The notes under the pieces were generated by a model, which was given only the letters and a program-made list of their open reading frames with translations, ran no database searches and was not told where the DNA came from. Of a DNA stretch of 59,316 nucleotides, positions 19,591-27,766 are shown piece after piece. Source of the stretch: Acidobacteriota bacterium (GTDB lineage: Bacteria > Acidobacteriota > Terriglobia > Bryobacterales > Bryobacteraceae); assembly GCA_029776225.1 (NCBI GenBank), contig JAKOTR010000043.1, positions 103,195 to 162,510 of the forward strand, read 5' to 3'. A program made the translations under genes and the position numbers. Numbering within the stretch: the stretch's first letter is position 1; each line of letters starts with the position of its first letter.

Positions 19591-21102
19591 ATGAGCGATA
19601 CCGGGAATTTGGATATCGAACGCCTCCGCGCCGAACTGAATGAGGTGCTCAGCTCCCCCCTGTTCAGCCGGGCGCCCACGCTTTCGCGTATCCTCGCCTT
19701 TGTTTGCGAAAAGTATTTTCAGGGTCAAATCGATAGCATCAAAGAGTACACGATTGCGGTAGAGGCCCTCGGCAGGCCACCCGATTTCAAGCCCAGCAGC
19801 GATACCATCGTTCGCGTCATAGCTTCCCGGATACGCCGCCGCCTGCGCCAATACTATGAGACTGAGGGCGCCGGGCACGAGATCCAGATACAGTTGCCGG
19901 AAAGCGGTTATGTGCCGCAGTTCGTTTATGTTGGGCAGGCGCACAACGTCGGCGAGAAGGCGCAGCCGCTCCCCGAGGCGCCCACCGCCCCGCAGTCCGA
20001 CGCCCCGGCGTGGTGGGCGCGTTTCTCATGGATTGGCGGGGGAGTTCTTCTCACCGCCGGACTTGCATTGTGTTTACTCGCCGCCTGGAGAATCCTCCAT
20101 CAGCCGAAAACCTCCACATCGGCCGGCTCCGTGAACGTACAGGCCGCGCAGTCGCCGCAGGAGGGCGACCCCATCCGCATCCGGGCCGGCTTCGACGGGC
20201 CCGCGTACATTGACAGTCTCGGCCGCACTTGGCAGCGGGACCAGTACTACACCGGCGGCACGGCGGTGGTGCGCCAGTTCCGCCGCGTTTACCGGACCCG
20301 CTCCCAGGAGTTCTACCGCACCGCACGGAGGGGCGATTTTCGCTACGACATCCCGCTGAAGCCGGGTAAGTACCAGCTTCACCTCCACTTTGTGGAGCCC
20401 GTGAGCGAGGAAACCGATCTCGATTCCGGCGGCGAACAGACAAGCCGGTTTCATGTTTACATCAACGACAAGCTGGCGCTGCGCGCCTTTGACATCGTGG
20501 CCGACGCGGCCGGGCCCAATATCGCGGACGAGCGGGTGTTTACCGGCGTCACCCCAGCCGGGGACGGTTATCTGCACCTGAGATTCGTCTCGTTTATGAA
20601 CAGGGCCCATCTCACCGGGATTGAGGTGCTGCCGGGCGGCGACAAGATGCACCCCGTCCGCATCGTGGCATCAGTGGAGTCCGTTTTCGATCACAAAGGA
20701 AACCTGTGGGGCTCGGACCGTTACTCGCTTGGCGGCAAGATTACGCGGCGGGGCACTCCGGTCGGCAATACTCCCGACCCTTCACTTTATGGCAGCGAAC
20801 GTTGGGGTCACTTCACCTATGCAATTCCGGTGGCCCCGGGGCGCTACCGCCTCACTCTGAAATTCGCCGAAACCTACCCTGCGCAGTTCCGCGTTGGCGA
20901 ACGGGTCTTTGACGTTTACTGCAACGGAGTGGCGCTGCTCAGAAACTTCGACGTTTTCGCTCAAGCGGGCGGATCAAACCGGGCGTGCGACAAAGTCTTC
21001 GAAGGGCTGCAACCCAACGCTCAGGGTAAGCTGGTGCTCTCCTTTGTGCCTGTGGTGAATTACGCGATCGTGAACGCGATCGAGGTGGCGCCGGAAGACT
21101 GA
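19591..21102 (+). CDS. Membrane-anchored winged-helix protein with two malectin-like domains (ToxR-like carbohydrate sensor candidate)
   Basis: A 503-residue protein with three parts. Residues about 20-113 match the winged-helix-like N-terminal module common in acidobacterial one-component proteins (LSRILAFVCEKYF, SIKEYTIAVEALGRPPDFKP, VRVIASRIRRRLRQYYETEG, PESGYVPQF). One transmembrane segment lies at about 147-167. Two tandem malectin-like beta domains are at about 192-345 and 352-500, each with a DSLGR/HKGNLWGSDRYSLGG-type start and an FDV or FDIV core followed by an exported-side ending. Malectin domains bind di- or oligosaccharides. The layout (cytoplasmic DNA-binding part, membrane, periplasmic sugar-binding part) suggests direct sugar-sensing regulation. 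It lies beside the divergent DUF4832 gene; no target is visible. Confidence 0.7.
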   Translation: MSDTGNLDIERLRAELNEVLSSPLFSRAPTLSRILAFVCEKYFQGQIDSIKEYTIAVEALGRPPDFKPSSDTIVRVIASRIRRRLRQYYETEGAGHEIQIQLPESGYVPQFVYVGQAHNVGEKAQPLPEAPTAPQSDAPAWWARFSWIGGGVLLTAGLALCLLAAWRILHQPKTSTSAGSVNVQAAQSPQEGDPIRIRAGFDGPAYIDSLGRTWQRDQYYTGGTAVVRQFRRVYRTRSQEFYRTARRGDFRYDIPLKPGKYQLHLHFVEPVSEETDLDSGGEQTSRFHVYINDKLALRAFDIVADAAGPNIADERVFTGVTPAGDGYLHLRFVSFMNRAHLTGIEVLPGGDKMHPVRIVASVESVFDHKGNLWGSDRYSLGGKITRRGTPVGNTPDPSLYGSERWGHFTYAIPVAPGRYRLTLKFAETYPAQFRVGERVFDVYCNGVALLRNFDVFAQAGGSNRACDKVFEGLQPNAQGKLVLSFVPVVNYAIVNAIEVAPED

Positions 21103-21106
21103 ACGC

Positions 21107-23005
21107 CTACCGCCCCCGCCCTTCGTCCCTGACGATCAGAATGGGCACATCGAGCGCGTGCCGCACCCCGCCGATGGTCCGGCCGAAAACCAGGTCCTGA
21201 ATGCCTTTGTGCCCGTGCGCGCCCATCACCACGAGATCGGGCTTCAGCCGCCGGGCCAGACGGATGATCTCCTGCTTCGGGTCGTGAGAATAGCTCACCG
21301 CCGCTTCCGCCCGGATTCCCTGAGCCTTCAGCCCCTCCACGATCTCGTCGAGGTATCGTTCGCCCGCCTCCACTTCCGCCGTCGACGCCATGGAACCGTA
21401 CACCTGGCTGGTCACATCCTCTTCCACGTGCATCAGGTAAACCTTTGCATCGTGTTGCTTGGCCATGGCCACCGCGTGCGCGATAGCTGCCCGGTCGCGC
21501 TCGCTATGATCCAGCGGCACCAGGATGGAGCGGTACACTGGCGGTTCCACCTCGCCCGCCGCCAACGCCGGCGCAGGAACTTCCTCGGGGCGGCGGTGCA
21601 GCCGCGGGATCCACGGCTGGAAGGTGATCCACAGCAGCAGAAGCAGCAGGCCGATCAGCACCGGCACAACGGTGACCATCAGCAGCGGCCGGTAGGGTCC
21701 CGCGGCGTCCAGCCACTCCATCACCGTGACCCAGGCCAGCCGCAGGTTCAGCCCGACAATCACCGCCGCAATCGCCCACGCCACCGTCTTCACCCATGGC
21801 GTATTGGCAAACGAGCCCATCCGGCGGCGGTCGCTGGTGAAATGAATCAGCGGGATCACCGCGAAGGGAAGCTGCAAACTCAGAATCACCTGGCTTAAAA
21901 TCAGCAGCCGGAACGTGGCCTCATCGCCCGCAACAACAATCGTGATCGCGGCCGGAACGACGGCGGCCAGCCGGGTGATCAACCGCCGCAGCCACGGCCT
22001 CATCCGGATGCGGAGGAACCCCTCCATGACGATCTGCCCGGCCATGGTCCCGGTCATCGTTGAGGAGAGCCCGGAGCACAGCAGCGCCACGCCGAAAAGG
22101 ACGCTCGCCAGCGCCGTGCCCAGAAGCGGGGTCAGCAGCTTGTAGGCGTCCTGAATCTCTGTCACCACGATGTTCCGCTTGTAGAACACCGCCGCCGCCA
22201 TGATCAGAATGGCCGCGTTCACCAGCAGCGCGCCGTTCAACGCTACTGCCGAATCGACGAAGTTGAACCGGCACGCCGCCCTCTTCTCGGCCCTGGTTAC
22301 GCCGATCCGCCGCGTTTGCACCAGCGCCGAGTGCAGATAGAGGTTGTGCGGCATCACCGTCGCGCCAAGGATCCCGATAGCGACGTACAGGCTCTCGTTC
22401 GTCAACCGCGGAATCAGGCCCGACGCCACCTCGCTGACCACCGGCCGCGCCATGAAAATCTCCAGCCCGAAGCAGACGCCCATCACCGTGATCAGCACCA
22501 GCACCACGCTCTCCAGCACGCGTATGCCGAACCGGGATAGCCACAACAGCAGCAGGCTGTCCACCGCCGTGATGATTACGCCCGCCAACAGGGGCAGTCC
22601 GAACAGCAGATTCAAGCCGATCGCTGCGCCCAATACCTCGGCCAAGTCGCAGGCGGCGATCGCGATCTCGCACAAAAACCAGAGCGTGAGATTGACCGGG
22701 CGGGAGTAGCTTTCGCGGCACGCCTGCGCCAGGTCCCGGCGGCTCACGATGCCCAGCCGCGCCGACAGCGTCTGGAGCAGGATCGCCATCAGGTTCGACA
22801 TCACCAGGACCCACAACAACTGGTAGCCGAACCGCGCCCCGCCCTCGAGGTCCGTGGCCCAGTTGCCCGGATCCATGTAGCCGACGCTCACCAGGTACGC
22901 CGGCCCGGCGAACGCGAACATGCGGCGCCAGATGGAGTCGCGCGGCACGGGAACCGATCCGTGCACCTCGGGCAGAGATTGCGGTTGATGGCCGGCGCCG
23001 GTCAT
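21107..23005 (-). CDS. Nramp (MntH-like) divalent metal transporter fused to a UspA domain
   Basis: A 632-residue fusion. The first about 460 residues are an Nramp transporter: DPGNW at 45-49 (metal-site motif in TM1), AVMPH-type ATVMPHN in TM6, and about eleven hydrophobic segments. This family takes up Mn2+ or Fe2+ with protons. From about 485 to 630 is a universal stress protein domain starting YRSILVPLDHSERD and ending with the nucleotide motif G-2x-G-9x-G in VMGAHGHKGIQDLVFGRT; the usual S/T after the last G is R. The cytoplasmic Usp part may gate the transporter by ATP or stress, which is inference. It converges on the malectin gene with a 4 nt gap. Confidence 0.88.
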   Translation of the reverse strand: MTGAGHQPQSLPEVHGSVPVPRDSIWRRMFAFAGPAYLVSVGYMDPGNWATDLEGGARFGYQLLWVLVMSNLMAILLQTLSARLGIVSRRDLAQACRESYSRPVNLTLWFLCEIAIAACDLAEVLGAAIGLNLLFGLPLLAGVIITAVDSLLLLWLSRFGIRVLESVVLVLITVMGVCFGLEIFMARPVVSEVASGLIPRLTNESLYVAIGILGATVMPHNLYLHSALVQTRRIGVTRAEKRAACRFNFVDSAVALNGALLVNAAILIMAAAVFYKRNIVVTEIQDAYKLLTPLLGTALASVLFGVALLCSGLSSTMTGTMAGQIVMEGFLRIRMRPWLRRLITRLAAVVPAAITIVVAGDEATFRLLILSQVILSLQLPFAVIPLIHFTSDRRRMGSFANTPWVKTVAWAIAAVIVGLNLRLAWVTVMEWLDAAGPYRPLLMVTVVPVLIGLLLLLLWITFQPWIPRLHRRPEEVPAPALAAGEVEPPVYRSILVPLDHSERDRAAIAHAVAMAKQHDAKVYLMHVEEDVTSQVYGSMASTAEVEAGERYLDEIVEGLKAQGIRAEAAVSYSHDPKQEIIRLARRLKPDLVVMGAHGHKGIQDLVFGRTIGGVRHALDVPILIVRDEGRGR

Positions 23006-23402
23006 GCGGTCTTTTAGTGGAATCTCACCCGTAGTTTAGCACCGGTTACACGCGCGATAAGGATCAATACCTCCGGTCTAGCAGTCCCAGGGCCGCCGGC
23101 AGCGTCCCGACGGCCGGGGACGATCGGGGCGGGGCAGCCGCTTTTTGGCATTAAGCCAATCACGCAACGTAGCAACCGTGTGTTCATATAGTTAGAACCA
23201 AAATCCAAAGTAACACATGAAGATTGCGCCAGGATGACCGCCAGCCGGAGCAGGGGAGCCCTCAACCGCTTGTTTTCGGCCGGAGTGGTGGTTTTCAGCC
23301 ACCTTGATTGGAATCCTTCGGAAAACATCTGGTTGTAAATCAAAGAGTTGGCGTTTGGAATCGTAAGTGCGCTTCCACGGGCGCAGCGAAAGGAGGATGG
23401 CC
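23006..23402. other. Divergent intergenic region between the Nramp-Usp and FecR/DUF6600 genes
   Basis: This 397 bp stretch holds leaders for two divergent genes and no convincing gene. Inverted repeats: CGTCCC at 23103-23108 with GGGACG at 23117-23122, and TTGGC-N5-GCCAA at 23145-23159. Either could lie in the transporter leader as an RNA hairpin or be an operator. No clear sigma-70 promoter or known Mn/Mg riboswitch core was found on either strand. A GTGG...CCAC hairpin lies near 23287-23304 in the leader of the right-hand gene. Confidence 0.4.
23145..23159 (-). promoter_or_regulatory. Inverted repeat TTGGC-N5-GCCAA in the Nramp-Usp leader
   Basis: A perfect 5+5 bp inverted repeat with an AT-rich 5 bp centre, about 145 bp upstream of the transporter start. 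Spacing and symmetry fit a dimeric repressor operator, but this is unproven and no matching family consensus is claimed. Confidence 0.25.
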
Positions 23403-25604
23403 ATGAAGCTCAGGGTCGTTCCGCTCTTATTTGTTGGGTTCCTCCTCCCCTGTCCCATTTGGGCCCAGGAAGACGAACCCGGGCGTGGCGTGGCCCGGAT
23501 CAGCCTGATCAACGGCGATGTCTCGATTCGCCGCGGCGATTCCGGCGACTGGGTGGCAGCCGCTCCGAACAGCCCTCTGGTGGCTTACGACCAGGTTCTG
23601 ACCGGGCCGAATTCCCGTGCGGAAGTTCAATTCGATTGGGCCAACTTCCTCCGCTTGAGTTCCGACACCGAGATCCGGCTGGCTGAGCTCGAGAACCGGC
23701 GCTACCAGGTTCAGATGGCCCGCGGCACGGCGATGATGGCCGTGCTCAGGGACAGCGAGGCCGATTTCGAGGTCGATACTCCGAACGCTTCCGTGCGGCC
23801 CCTAAAGCGCGGAATGTACAGGATTACGGTGACTCCGGACGGCGACTCCGAGATCACCGTGCGGGAAGGTGAAGCCGAGGTCTTTACGCCGCGCGGCGTC
23901 CAGCGCCTCAGTGCCGGCCGGACGATGATCGTGCGCGGCCCGGCCGAGAGCCCTGATTTCCAAATAGCCCGCGCGCCGGCCCGCGACGAATGGGACCGCT
24001 GGAACGAGGAGCGCAACAAAAGACTCGAGCGCTCCCGGGCCTATGAGTACGTCAGCCGCGACATCTACGGCGCCGACGATTTGGACGGCTACGGCCGGTG
24101 GGTCTACGTGCCGCCTTATGGTTGGGTTTGGAGCCCGAACGGCGTGCCCGGCGACTGGGCCCCGTACCGTCACGGACGCTGGATCTGGGTGGACTACTAC
24201 GGCTGGACCTGGCTCAGCTATGACCCCTGGGGCTGGGCGCCCTACCACTATGGACGGTGGTTCTGGGGTCCGCCGTATGGCTGGTGCTGGTTCCCCGGGC
24301 CACGGCACCACAGGCACTTCTGGCGTCCGGCGCTGGTGGCGTTTTTCGGCTTCGGCGGCCACGGGTTCAGCGTCGGCGTCGGTTTCGGCAATATTGGCTG
24401 GGTGCCGCTGGCGCCCTACGAGCCGTTTTATCCGTGGTACGGGCGGCGCTTCTACGGCCACTTCCGGAACCCGGTGCTGGTGCGGAACAACATCACCGTC
24501 ATCAATAACACCAACATCGTCAACGTGTACCGCAACGCCCGCGGAGGGCGTGGGGTCAGCGGGATCGGCGCCGGCGAGTTCGCTCGCGGAGGCCGTCCGC
24601 GGTCGCTGCGGGTCGGCGATGGCGACTGGCAGCGCGCCGCGCTGGTGCGGGGCCAGCTTCCGGTCACGCCTTCGGCCGAGAGCCTCCGGATGTCCGACCG
24701 CATCGTGAGGGCGCCGGCACGATTGAGGACCGAGAACACGCGGTTCGTTTCCAGGCGTCCGGCGCGGGCGCTGGAGCGTGTGTCCTTCGAGGACCAGAGG
24801 CGCGGCATAGAACAAGCGGTGAGCCGGAGCTTCGGCGCTCCGGGGCGGCAGGCGAACCGGGACGTGAACGCCGTTGCGGGGCGGGGCGATGGTTTGCGGT
24901 CCAGCCCCGGGGCAGGGGACGCTCGTGGACAGGCCGCCCGCACGGAGACGGCCCGCGATGCCGGTGCCGGTGGCTGGCGGCGCATCGGCGAGCGGCAGAA
25001 TGAGCCGACCGCCGCAGGGCGTCCGGCGACGGACTGGCGCAGGTTTGGGAACGCCTTTGCTGCCGAAAGCGGCTCTCGCGGTCGTGAAGCCGCCCGGCAG
25101 GACCGGTCCGGCGCCGAGCGGGAGCGGAGCAATACCAACTGGAGCCGGTTCCCAAGCGCCGGCGCGGCGAGGAATCGCGGCGGAGCGCAAGACCGCGAGC
25201 CGGCGCGGCCATCCCAGCCCAGAGTGGAGCGGGAGCGGAACAGCACGACCTGGGACCGGTTTCCGAGCAGCCCGCGCACACCCGATGCGGGCCGCAGCCG
25301 GAGCGAGGAAAGAGACAGCGGCAGCCGCTGGGACCGGTTCGGAGGCGGCCGGCAGGTTGAGCCGCAGCGTTCCGAACCACGCAGCCAGGGCGCCAGATTC
25401 GACCGCGGCGGGGCGATCCGGATCAATCCGCCGATCGTCCGGGAACGACCCCAGCCGCGGTTTGAAGGCCGCGGCGGAAGCGGACCGGCGCGGATGAGCG
25501 GCGGCGGATCGCCACGCGGCAGCGGTGCGGAACGCGGCGGGAGCCGCAGCTCAGGCCGCAGCAGCGAGAGAGGCGGAGGCGGAGGCCGCGGCCGCAGCCG
25601 TTAG
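23403..25604 (+). CDS. Exported FecR-domain/DUF6600 protein with Arg/Gly-rich tail
   Basis: A 733-residue protein. AGGAGG at 23391-23396 sits 6 nt before ATG 23403, which fixes the start; the signal peptide cleaves near IWAQE (about 21-23). A FecR-like beta domain at about 28-150 (LINGDVSIRRG, FLRLSSDTEIRLAEL, NASVRPLKRGMYRITV) is followed by aromatic Y/W-G-W repeats of the DUF6600 kind at about 215-310 (PPYGWVWSPNG, HGRWIWVDYYGWTWLSYDPWGWA). The rest, from about 400 on, is Arg/Gly/Ser/Pro-rich and predicted disordered. This is probably a surface or cell-wall-associated protein; no enzyme motif is seen. A strong terminator follows. Confidence 0.75.
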   Translation: MKLRVVPLLFVGFLLPCPIWAQEDEPGRGVARISLINGDVSIRRGDSGDWVAAAPNSPLVAYDQVLTGPNSRAEVQFDWANFLRLSSDTEIRLAELENRRYQVQMARGTAMMAVLRDSEADFEVDTPNASVRPLKRGMYRITVTPDGDSEITVREGEAEVFTPRGVQRLSAGRTMIVRGPAESPDFQIARAPARDEWDRWNEERNKRLERSRAYEYVSRDIYGADDLDGYGRWVYVPPYGWVWSPNGVPGDWAPYRHGRWIWVDYYGWTWLSYDPWGWAPYHYGRWFWGPPYGWCWFPGPRHHRHFWRPALVAFFGFGGHGFSVGVGFGNIGWVPLAPYEPFYPWYGRRFYGHFRNPVLVRNNITVINNTNIVNVYRNARGGRGVSGIGAGEFARGGRPRSLRVGDGDWQRAALVRGQLPVTPSAESLRMSDRIVRAPARLRTENTRFVSRRPARALERVSFEDQRRGIEQAVSRSFGAPGRQANRDVNAVAGRGDGLRSSPGAGDARGQAARTETARDAGAGGWRRIGERQNEPTAAGRPATDWRRFGNAFAAESGSRGREAARQDRSGAERERSNTNWSRFPSAGAARNRGGAQDREPARPSQPRVERERNSTTWDRFPSSPRTPDAGRSRSEERDSGSRWDRFGGGRQVEPQRSEPRSQGARFDRGGAIRINPPIVRERPQPRFEGRGGSGPARMSGGGSPRGSGAERGGSRSSGRSSERGGGGGRGRSR

Positions 25605-25629
25605 GTCAAGAATACGGTCTTTCCCTCAG

Positions 25630-25671
25630 GGCCTGCTCCGCGACAGCCCACGCGGGGCAGGCCACTTTTTT
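25630..25671 (+). terminator. Rho-independent terminator after the FecR/DUF6600 gene
   Basis: A 13 bp stem GGCCTGCTCCGCG / CGCGGGGCAGGCC (25630-25642 with 25651-25663, one G-U pair), 8 nt loop and then ACTTTTTT. This is the strongest plus-strand terminator in the window. Confidence 0.85.
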
Positions 25672-25701
25672 CTAAGCGGGCTTTTCTAAGCGAGCTAACG
25701 C

Positions 25702-25909
25702 TTGTACATCACGGATGGGGCGTTCCGCGGCCTGCGCGTCCCGGCAGGCGACCACCGGATCGAAATGCGATTCGTGCCGCGGATTCTATTTTGGTTCGGC
25801 GGTATCAGCATCGCCGGCCTTGCTCGCCACGGTGCTGGTGGTTGCACGCAGCAGAGGCATCAGCGCACGCGCCCGGAAGCAGGCGGAGGCGGCGAGTACG
25901 ATGGCGTAG
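25702..25909 (+). pseudogene. Frameshifted 3' remnant of a YfhO-type integral membrane protein gene
   Basis: A stop codon precedes it. One frame (from 25702) reads DGAFRGLRVPAGDHRIEMRF and then FWFGGISIAGL; the frame one step over (the 25715 frame) continues LLATVLVVARSRGISARARK. Together they give the end of large YfhO/GT-C membrane proteins: a 'wDG..FRAV.VPAG.H.I.F.Y.P' beta hairpin followed by a last transmembrane helix and a basic tail. A frameshift near 25820 and the loss of everything upstream mean this is a relic, not a gene. The family call rests on that C-terminal pattern only. Confidence 0.45.
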
Positions 25910-25944
25910 TGGCGTAGTCTCCTCGTTTCCATAGGTGTGTAGCG

Positions 25945-26088
25945 ATGTTGGTTGGGTACTTGGATGAGAGCACAGACGGCAAGAAAGAGGTGGCTTATGG
26001 CATGGGTGGGTTCCTCGCCACGCAGCGTGAGTGGCTGAACTTTGAGCGGCTCTGGAAGCCTACCGATGATCGGCTCAGGGCGCGCACA
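25945..26088 (+). pseudogene. 5' fragment of a DUF3800 gene
   Basis: ATG 25945 opens a frame whose first about 47 codons read like the beginning of DUF3800 proteins: MLVGYLDESTDGKK (the YxDES(G)D active-site-like motif), then GGFLATQREWLNFERLWKP. Later codons (to 26253) bear no relation to the family, which is usually 200-300 residues. DUF3800 has an RNase H-like fold and is common near mobile elements and phages. It sits directly upstream of the dif-like site at 26140. Confidence 0.5.
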
Positions 26089-26139
26089 TCGCGATGCAGT
26101 TGCTTAGAATATGCGGGTGCCACTCGCGCTGCCAGACAA

Positions 26140-26167
26140 GTTGACATAATATCCATTATCGGAAGTG
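26140..26167. other. dif-like 11-6-11 inverted-repeat site, candidate Xer/tyrosine recombinase site
   Basis: AGTTGACATAA (26140-26150), six-base centre TATCCA (26151-26156), TTATCGGAAGT (26157-26167). The two 11-bp arms are imperfect inverted repeats (7 of 11 positions) and match the arms of the bacterial dif consensus at about 14 of 22 positions, including the inner CATAA and TTAT. It lies between broken genes, which suggests a recombination footprint. No recombinase gene is in the window. Confidence 0.35.
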
Positions 26168-26253
26168 GAGCACTCAAGACGCCGGGGCGCCCCGTCCGGC
26201 TCGCAAGACGTTGTTCCCTCAATCAGACCTGTGATAGAAGGGATATTTCCTGA

Positions 26254-27237
26254 ATGACCCTTCCGCGCGGCGTCGCCCTCATGGCCTCTGCTCTGGGGCT
26301 CCTGATGATGTTCGTGTTCTGGAGCGGGGCCGCCGGTCAGATCGCGAACGGATACAACGATTTCCTGGGGTTCTACGCCGGCGCACGGCTCTGCCGCACT
26401 CCTGAGCTCTACCAGGCTGAGGCTGTTACCCGCCTGCAACTTGCCGAAGCCGGCGCGACGGCTTCGGCCCTTCGCTTCACCCGCGCCCCCTTTTATGCGC
26501 TCATGCTTTCGCCGCTCGGGCATCTGCCGTTCCGGAGCGCATACTTCACCTGGATGGCGCTGAATCTGGCCGCGCTCGCGGGGCACTATCTGCTGGCCGG
26601 CGTGGTCCTGAGCATGTGCGCGATCAAGTACCACTTGTTTCTCCTGGTGCCGCTGGCGCTGGTCGCCCAACGGCTCTGGCGCGTGCTTGCCGGTGCCGGA
26701 ATCGGCGCGGTCGCCCTGACTGCCCTGAGCTTTGTTGCGGGCGGACCGCAGTGGCCCGCCGCCTATCTGAAAGTGCTTGCGGACCCCGCCATCAACCCGA
26801 GCATAGAAACTATGCCCGCCCTCGCCGGCTCCGTATCGGGACTGGAGTACGGAAACCTGATCCTCTGGGTTTTCGGGATTGCGGTCGCGGCCGCCTGCTG
26901 GTTTATCGCCCGGCGTGCGCCCGACTTCGAGACCGCGTTCGCGGCCTCGTTACTCGGAAGCCTCCTGCTCAGCTGCCATTCCTATGTGAGCGATGCCACC
27001 CTACTGATTCCCGCCTTACTGATCCTGGCCGAGCGCCGCGCAATTCCGCTCGCCGTAGCCTATGCCGCTCTATCCCCAGTGCCCTACTTCATGTTGCTCC
27101 GCGGCAGCCCGGCTGCAGATCTGGTGCGGATCGCTATGCTGTTAGTGGTGGGCGTGATCGCCGTTAGAGCGTGCAGTTCCTGGCGGAAGCTTCCCCGGCT
27201 GTCACCTTCGGGTGAGGTCGATCCCGTCCGGCAGTAG
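26254..27237 (+). CDS. GT87 (DUF2029)-type membrane mannosyltransferase-like protein, possibly shortened
   Basis: A 327-residue polytopic membrane protein of the GT-C/DUF2029 type: N-terminal helix, then NGYNDFLGFYAGARL with the catalytic-type aspartate, PELYQAEA, RFTRAPFYALMLSPLGHLPF and CAIKYHLFLLVPLAL. Such proteins transfer mannose or arabinose from polyprenyl-phosphate donors. Most have about 400 residues; the segment between MALNLAALAG and HYLLAGVVLSM, where several helices are expected, is nearly absent, so an in-frame deletion of about 60 residues is likely. The C-terminal codons come from sequence that resembles the HAD gene (see the repeat at 27211). It may be non-functional. Confidence 0.6.
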   Translation: MTLPRGVALMASALGLLMMFVFWSGAAGQIANGYNDFLGFYAGARLCRTPELYQAEAVTRLQLAEAGATASALRFTRAPFYALMLSPLGHLPFRSAYFTWMALNLAALAGHYLLAGVVLSMCAIKYHLFLLVPLALVAQRLWRVLAGAGIGAVALTALSFVAGGPQWPAAYLKVLADPAINPSIETMPALAGSVSGLEYGNLILWVFGIAVAAACWFIARRAPDFETAFAASLLGSLLLSCHSYVSDATLLIPALLILAERRAIPLAVAYAALSPVPYFMLLRGSPAADLVRIAMLLVVGVIAVRACSSWRKLPRLSPSGEVDPVRQ

Positions 27238-27262
27238 GATCTCGGCCACCAGGCATAGTGAA
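27211..27262 (-). repeat. Degenerate partial copy of the HAD phosphatase gene 5' region
   Basis: About 52 bp match 28265-28317 at roughly 44 positions. Read on the minus strand both encode the same phrase: AEILLPDGIDLT here and AEILRPYGIELT in the HAD gene at 27767-28378. So a fragment of a second HAD paralogue (or a duplicated piece of this one) was left here, and it forms the 3' end of the GT87 gene. Confidence 0.55.
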
Positions 27263-27766
27263 ATTGTCTTGGAACCTGAATACTTCGTTTCCCGACCGCA
27301 CGGCACTGCAAGAGCCTCCGAACGATGCGCAGATTCACCCTGTCGGCGATTTCTCTTTTTTCTTGCTGCCGACTTACCTATCGCCATACTCTGGGTCTGT
27401 GTCGCCACTTACCCCGCCCTGCCCGTCTACTGGAAACTAATTAGCCTGGCGACGCCGCTGTGCACTCGCTGGAAGACCGTCCTGGACTCCCGGAGCCGTT
27501 TGCGTACCCGCAAACTCCACCAATTGATTTCGGCTTCGTCAAAGGTTCTGAGTGTTGATGGCCGGCTGCGCTTGGTCCGGATCCCGCACGGGGATTGGTG
27601 GATTCCCACTTGCCCAGCACGCCACCAACTATTACGGCGACGCCAGGATTGGCGTGCGGCCCGGCATGGAGGCTGTCTTCTTTTTCTAAGAGGCGCAGTC
27701 TTTAAGAACGCGCAGTTTCTCGGGCGTTCACGGCTACAGCCCGGGAAAACGAAAGCGCTGCGATCA
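27263..27766. other. Gene-poor stretch between GT87 and HAD genes
   Basis: About 500 bp. Reading frames exist on both strands but none shows a ribosome site, recognisable domain or signal peptide. Given the HAD-like fragment at its left edge and relics further left, it is best read as decayed coding DNA. No promoter, hairpin or repeat of note was seen, apart from a weak inverted repeat near 27700-27730 without a T-tract. Confidence 0.4.

Noticed and set aside
23006-23220. yybP-ykoY (Mn2+) riboswitch in the Nramp leader
   Set aside because: GC-rich hairpins are present, but the conserved loop sequences of the Mn aptamer are not; only inverted repeats are recorded.
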